The notes below the pieces were generated by a model, which was given only the letters and a program-made list of their open reading frames with translations, had not been told where the DNA came from and made no database searches. Positions 32,684 through 34,614 of a stretch of 34,614 nucleotides of DNA are shown one piece after another (within the stretch, counting starts at the first letter, position 1; each line of letters opens with the position of its first letter). The translations under genes were made by a program, and so were the position numbers. The DNA comes from a virus, in IMG/VR virus record IMGVR_UViG_3300027857_000044, positions 1-34,614 of that record, one strand, 5' to 3'.

Positions 32684-33189
32684 GCAGCCTGCTGGCACTG
32701 GCCACCGCCGCACAGATGGCGTTTGTTTCCAACCCACCGATGCTTCTGGTGAGTCAGACCGTCGCTCAGTCGGTCCCCAACAGCACGTTCACGACGATCA
32801 CTCTCACCAACGTGATCTACGACAACTACAGCGGCTACAACACCGGCACCAGCCAGTACACCTTCCCGGTGAGTGGTTGGTACCGGGTCTCGTACACGGT
32901 TCAGTGGTCTGCCAACGCCACGCCGGCTCGCTTCGGTGGCACCGCCAACGGTGGCAGCGTCAACATGAACAACACCACCACCGCCAACGATCTGCCCACC
33001 GCGTCCGGTGTCACCAGCTCGGTGTCCATCAGTAGCGTCATCTCGGTCAACCAGGGGCTGACGGTGATCGACGTGCTCGGTGACCAGAACAGTGGTGCGG
33101 CATTGAACACCCAGGTGGGTACCTCTAACCTGACGGGCTACAACAGCTACCTCAGTGTACGCTGGATCAACCAGCTGACCCCGAACTAG
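32680..33189 (+). CDS. Jelly-roll tail fibre, tandem copy 3
   Basis: 169 residues, ATG overlapping the previous stop (ATGA). MLLVSQTVAQSVPNSTFTTITLTNVIYDNYSG, VSGWYRVSYTVQWSANATPARFGGTANG and ISSVISVNQGLTVIDVLGDQNSG match copies 1 and 2. The stop at 33187-33189 is followed by GGAG, the ribosome site of the next gene. Confidence 0.75.
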   Translation: MSSLLALATAAQMAFVSNPPMLLVSQTVAQSVPNSTFTTITLTNVIYDNYSGYNTGTSQYTFPVSGWYRVSYTVQWSANATPARFGGTANGGSVNMNNTTTANDLPTASGVTSSVSISSVISVNQGLTVIDVLGDQNSGAALNTQVGTSNLTGYNSYLSVRWINQLTPN

Positions 33190-33198
33190 GAGACCGCC

Positions 33199-34614
33199 AT
33201 CGCCGTCAACCTCCCGGCCCCCGGTCAGGCGGCCATCAACGGGCTCCCCGGTAACACTGACGCGGTGAATGAGTCCGCGCAGATCAACCAGCTGCTGAGC
33301 ACCGGCTCCATGAACGCGGTCTACCACTACGGTGCGTTCCTGGCGGCCACCGACGCCGGCAACCATCTGACCTTCGTTGACGGCGACAACACCATCGACT
33401 ACAGCCAGCCGTTCGTGGCCAGCGGCACGAGCATGAGCCGCATCAAGCTGCCGCTTCAGGCCAATGGCAACGGAGCCGACGTGTTGATCAGCCTGTACCC
33501 GGACAACGGCAGTGGCAGTCCCAACACCTCGTCTGCGCCCCTGGCCGCGACCAGGCTGACGGCCGCCTATCTCGACCAGGTGTCGGCTCCCAACGGCCTG
33601 GAGAACGCCACCTCACCGCTGCAGACCACCCAGAACGCCACCTACTTCTGCACCGGCGGCGTCAACGTCAACAGCACCTGGTCCGGTGGTGGCAACTTCG
33701 TCGGCAACTCCTACGCCTACGACAATGGGTGGGCCATCTGGACCGGCGGCTCAGCGACCGGTACCACCAACTTCACCCTGGTCAACACCTCGCAGTATGT
33801 GGGCGGCACCGCCCCCATGAGCCCACCGATCAACCAGCCAGCGCTGACGTACTCGTCCAACTCCGGTGCGCTGGCTGTGGTCGGCACCGTTCTCGTGCAG
33901 ACCGGCGGCTTGAGCACCCAGGCAACCAACACCGCTCAGACGACGGTCAACGCCGCCTCGTGGAACTCCGCGACCGGCGTCATCGGCTCCTGGTCTCTCC
34001 AGCAGCCACTGCCCGTCGCGCTGTGGGACCACGGAACGGCCGGCAACGCCGCCACCAGCAGCGTGTACGTCGTTGGTGGACTGCTCAGCGGTGGCACCAC
34101 TCCTCAAACCAGCGTCTATTGGGCGTCGGTGCAGTCGAGTGGCCAGCTCACCCAGTGGAACACCGCCACCCCGCTGCCTACCGGGCTCGCTCTGCCGTTT
34201 GTGGCGTGCATCGCCGGCTGGCTCGTCGTTTGTGGCGGTCAGCTCAGCATCGGCAGCAACACCGGTTCCGGCTTCATGTACTACGCCAAGATCAACAGTG
34301 ACGGTTCCTTGAGCTCTTGGCAAAATGGCTCCAGCATGGTCTACGGCATGACCCCACTGAGCCAGGGACAGAACCAGTGCACTCTCAGCAACGCGCTCTG
34401 TCTCATGGGCGGCAGCGATGGTTCCGGCACCAGCAGCAACAAGATGCAGGTGCTGACGGTTACCGCCGCTGACGGGCCGGCCACCGCCTGGACGGCCGCC
34501 GTTCTCGACTTCACGTATGAGTCGGCCTGGATACCGGTGTCTCTCGGAACCGGTGGCCAGTGGGCGGCAGTTGCGCTGTTCCCCGGTACTGGTGGTATTC
34601 AAGGCATCACTCGT
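33199..34614 (+). CDS. Beta-propeller (kelch-like) tail fibre, 3' partial, possible ATC start
   Basis: At least 472 codons run to the window edge without a stop. AGGAG at 33188-33192 lies 6 bases before ATC 33199, the best-placed start, though ATC is a rare initiator. In-frame GTG 33265 and ATG 33310 lack good ribosome sites. Residues 1-130 share features with copies A and B (AQINQLLSTGSMNAVYHYG, ISLYPDNGSGSPNTSSAPLAATRLTAAY). From about residue 150 onward there are blade-like repeats: VYVVGGLLSGG...VYWASVQSSGQLTQWNTATPLP, GWLVVCGGQ...YYAKINSDGSLSSWQNG, ALCLMGGSDG. This is a kelch-like propeller, a likely receptor-binding head. Confidence 0.7.
   Translation, partial: MAVNLPAPGQAAINGLPGNTDAVNESAQINQLLSTGSMNAVYHYGAFLAATDAGNHLTFVDGDNTIDYSQPFVASGTSMSRIKLPLQANGNGADVLISLYPDNGSGSPNTSSAPLAATRLTAAYLDQVSAPNGLENATSPLQTTQNATYFCTGGVNVNSTWSGGGNFVGNSYAYDNGWAIWTGGSATGTTNFTLVNTSQYVGGTAPMSPPINQPALTYSSNSGALAVVGTVLVQTGGLSTQATNTAQTTVNAASWNSATGVIGSWSLQQPLPVALWDHGTAGNAATSSVYVVGGLLSGGTTPQTSVYWASVQSSGQLTQWNTATPLPTGLALPFVACIAGWLVVCGGQLSIGSNTGSGFMYYAKINSDGSLSSWQNGSSMVYGMTPLSQGQNQCTLSNALCLMGGSDGSGTSSNKMQVLTVTAADGPATAWTAAVLDFTYESAWIPVSLGTGGQWAAVALFPGTGGIQGITR

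Noticed and set aside
1-34614. CRISPR array, tRNA genes or integrase/prophage attachment site
   Set aside because: No regularly spaced direct repeats, tRNA-like cloverleaf or recombinase motif was recognised; this is only a by-eye check.

Overview
The window is the structural half of a tailed double-stranded DNA phage genome, almost certainly a long, non-contractile-tailed (siphovirus-type) actinobacteriophage. Evidence: the canonical order small terminase, large terminase, portal, protease, major capsid, connectors, tail tube, frameshifted tail chaperones, tape measure, hub, tailspike and fibres; high GC with strong G/C in third codon positions; frequent GTG starts; tight packing with ATGA, TAATG and TAGTG junctions; and a secreted protein with an actinobacterial-looking signal peptide. 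The host genus cannot be fixed from sequence alone; Streptomyces or a relative is my guess. No replication, integration or lysis genes are visible.

Layout. 1-1744: the end of an upstream gene, then four small genes (zinc-ribbon protein, putative DNA-binding protein, amphipathic protein, basic protein) closed by a good intrinsic terminator. 1783-1893: a gap with a palindrome, probably the start of the structural operon. 1894-4106: TerS and TerL. 4103-7325: an unusual insert between TerL and portal, made of beta-rich or fibre-like proteins and one secreted protein. 7362-10734: a long multidomain portal and two small proteins. 10724-11251: an endonuclease VII-type HNH gene on the opposite strand in a low-GC patch. 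11352-17712: a giant protease fusion, the major capsid protein with an inserted beta domain, and small capsid-surface candidates separated by strong hairpins. 17721-21182: zinc-binding proteins and head-tail connectors. 21191-26280: tail tube, chaperones with a frameshift, and tape measure. 26289-34614: hub, minor tail proteins, a pectate-lyase-fold tailspike and a cassette of duplicated fibre modules, ending in a beta-propeller-like fibre cut by the window edge.

The head module carries an unusual number of Cys4-type zinc-ribbon sites: in TerL, the portal C-terminus, three in the protease and several in small proteins, one joined to a SAP motif. Other points of interest are the phage-encoded secreted four-cysteine protein, a +1 or -2 (not -1) frameshift between the tail chaperones, a possible ATC start codon for the last gene, and repeated duplication of receptor-binding modules. 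All functional names rest on motif reading and gene order; no database search was run.
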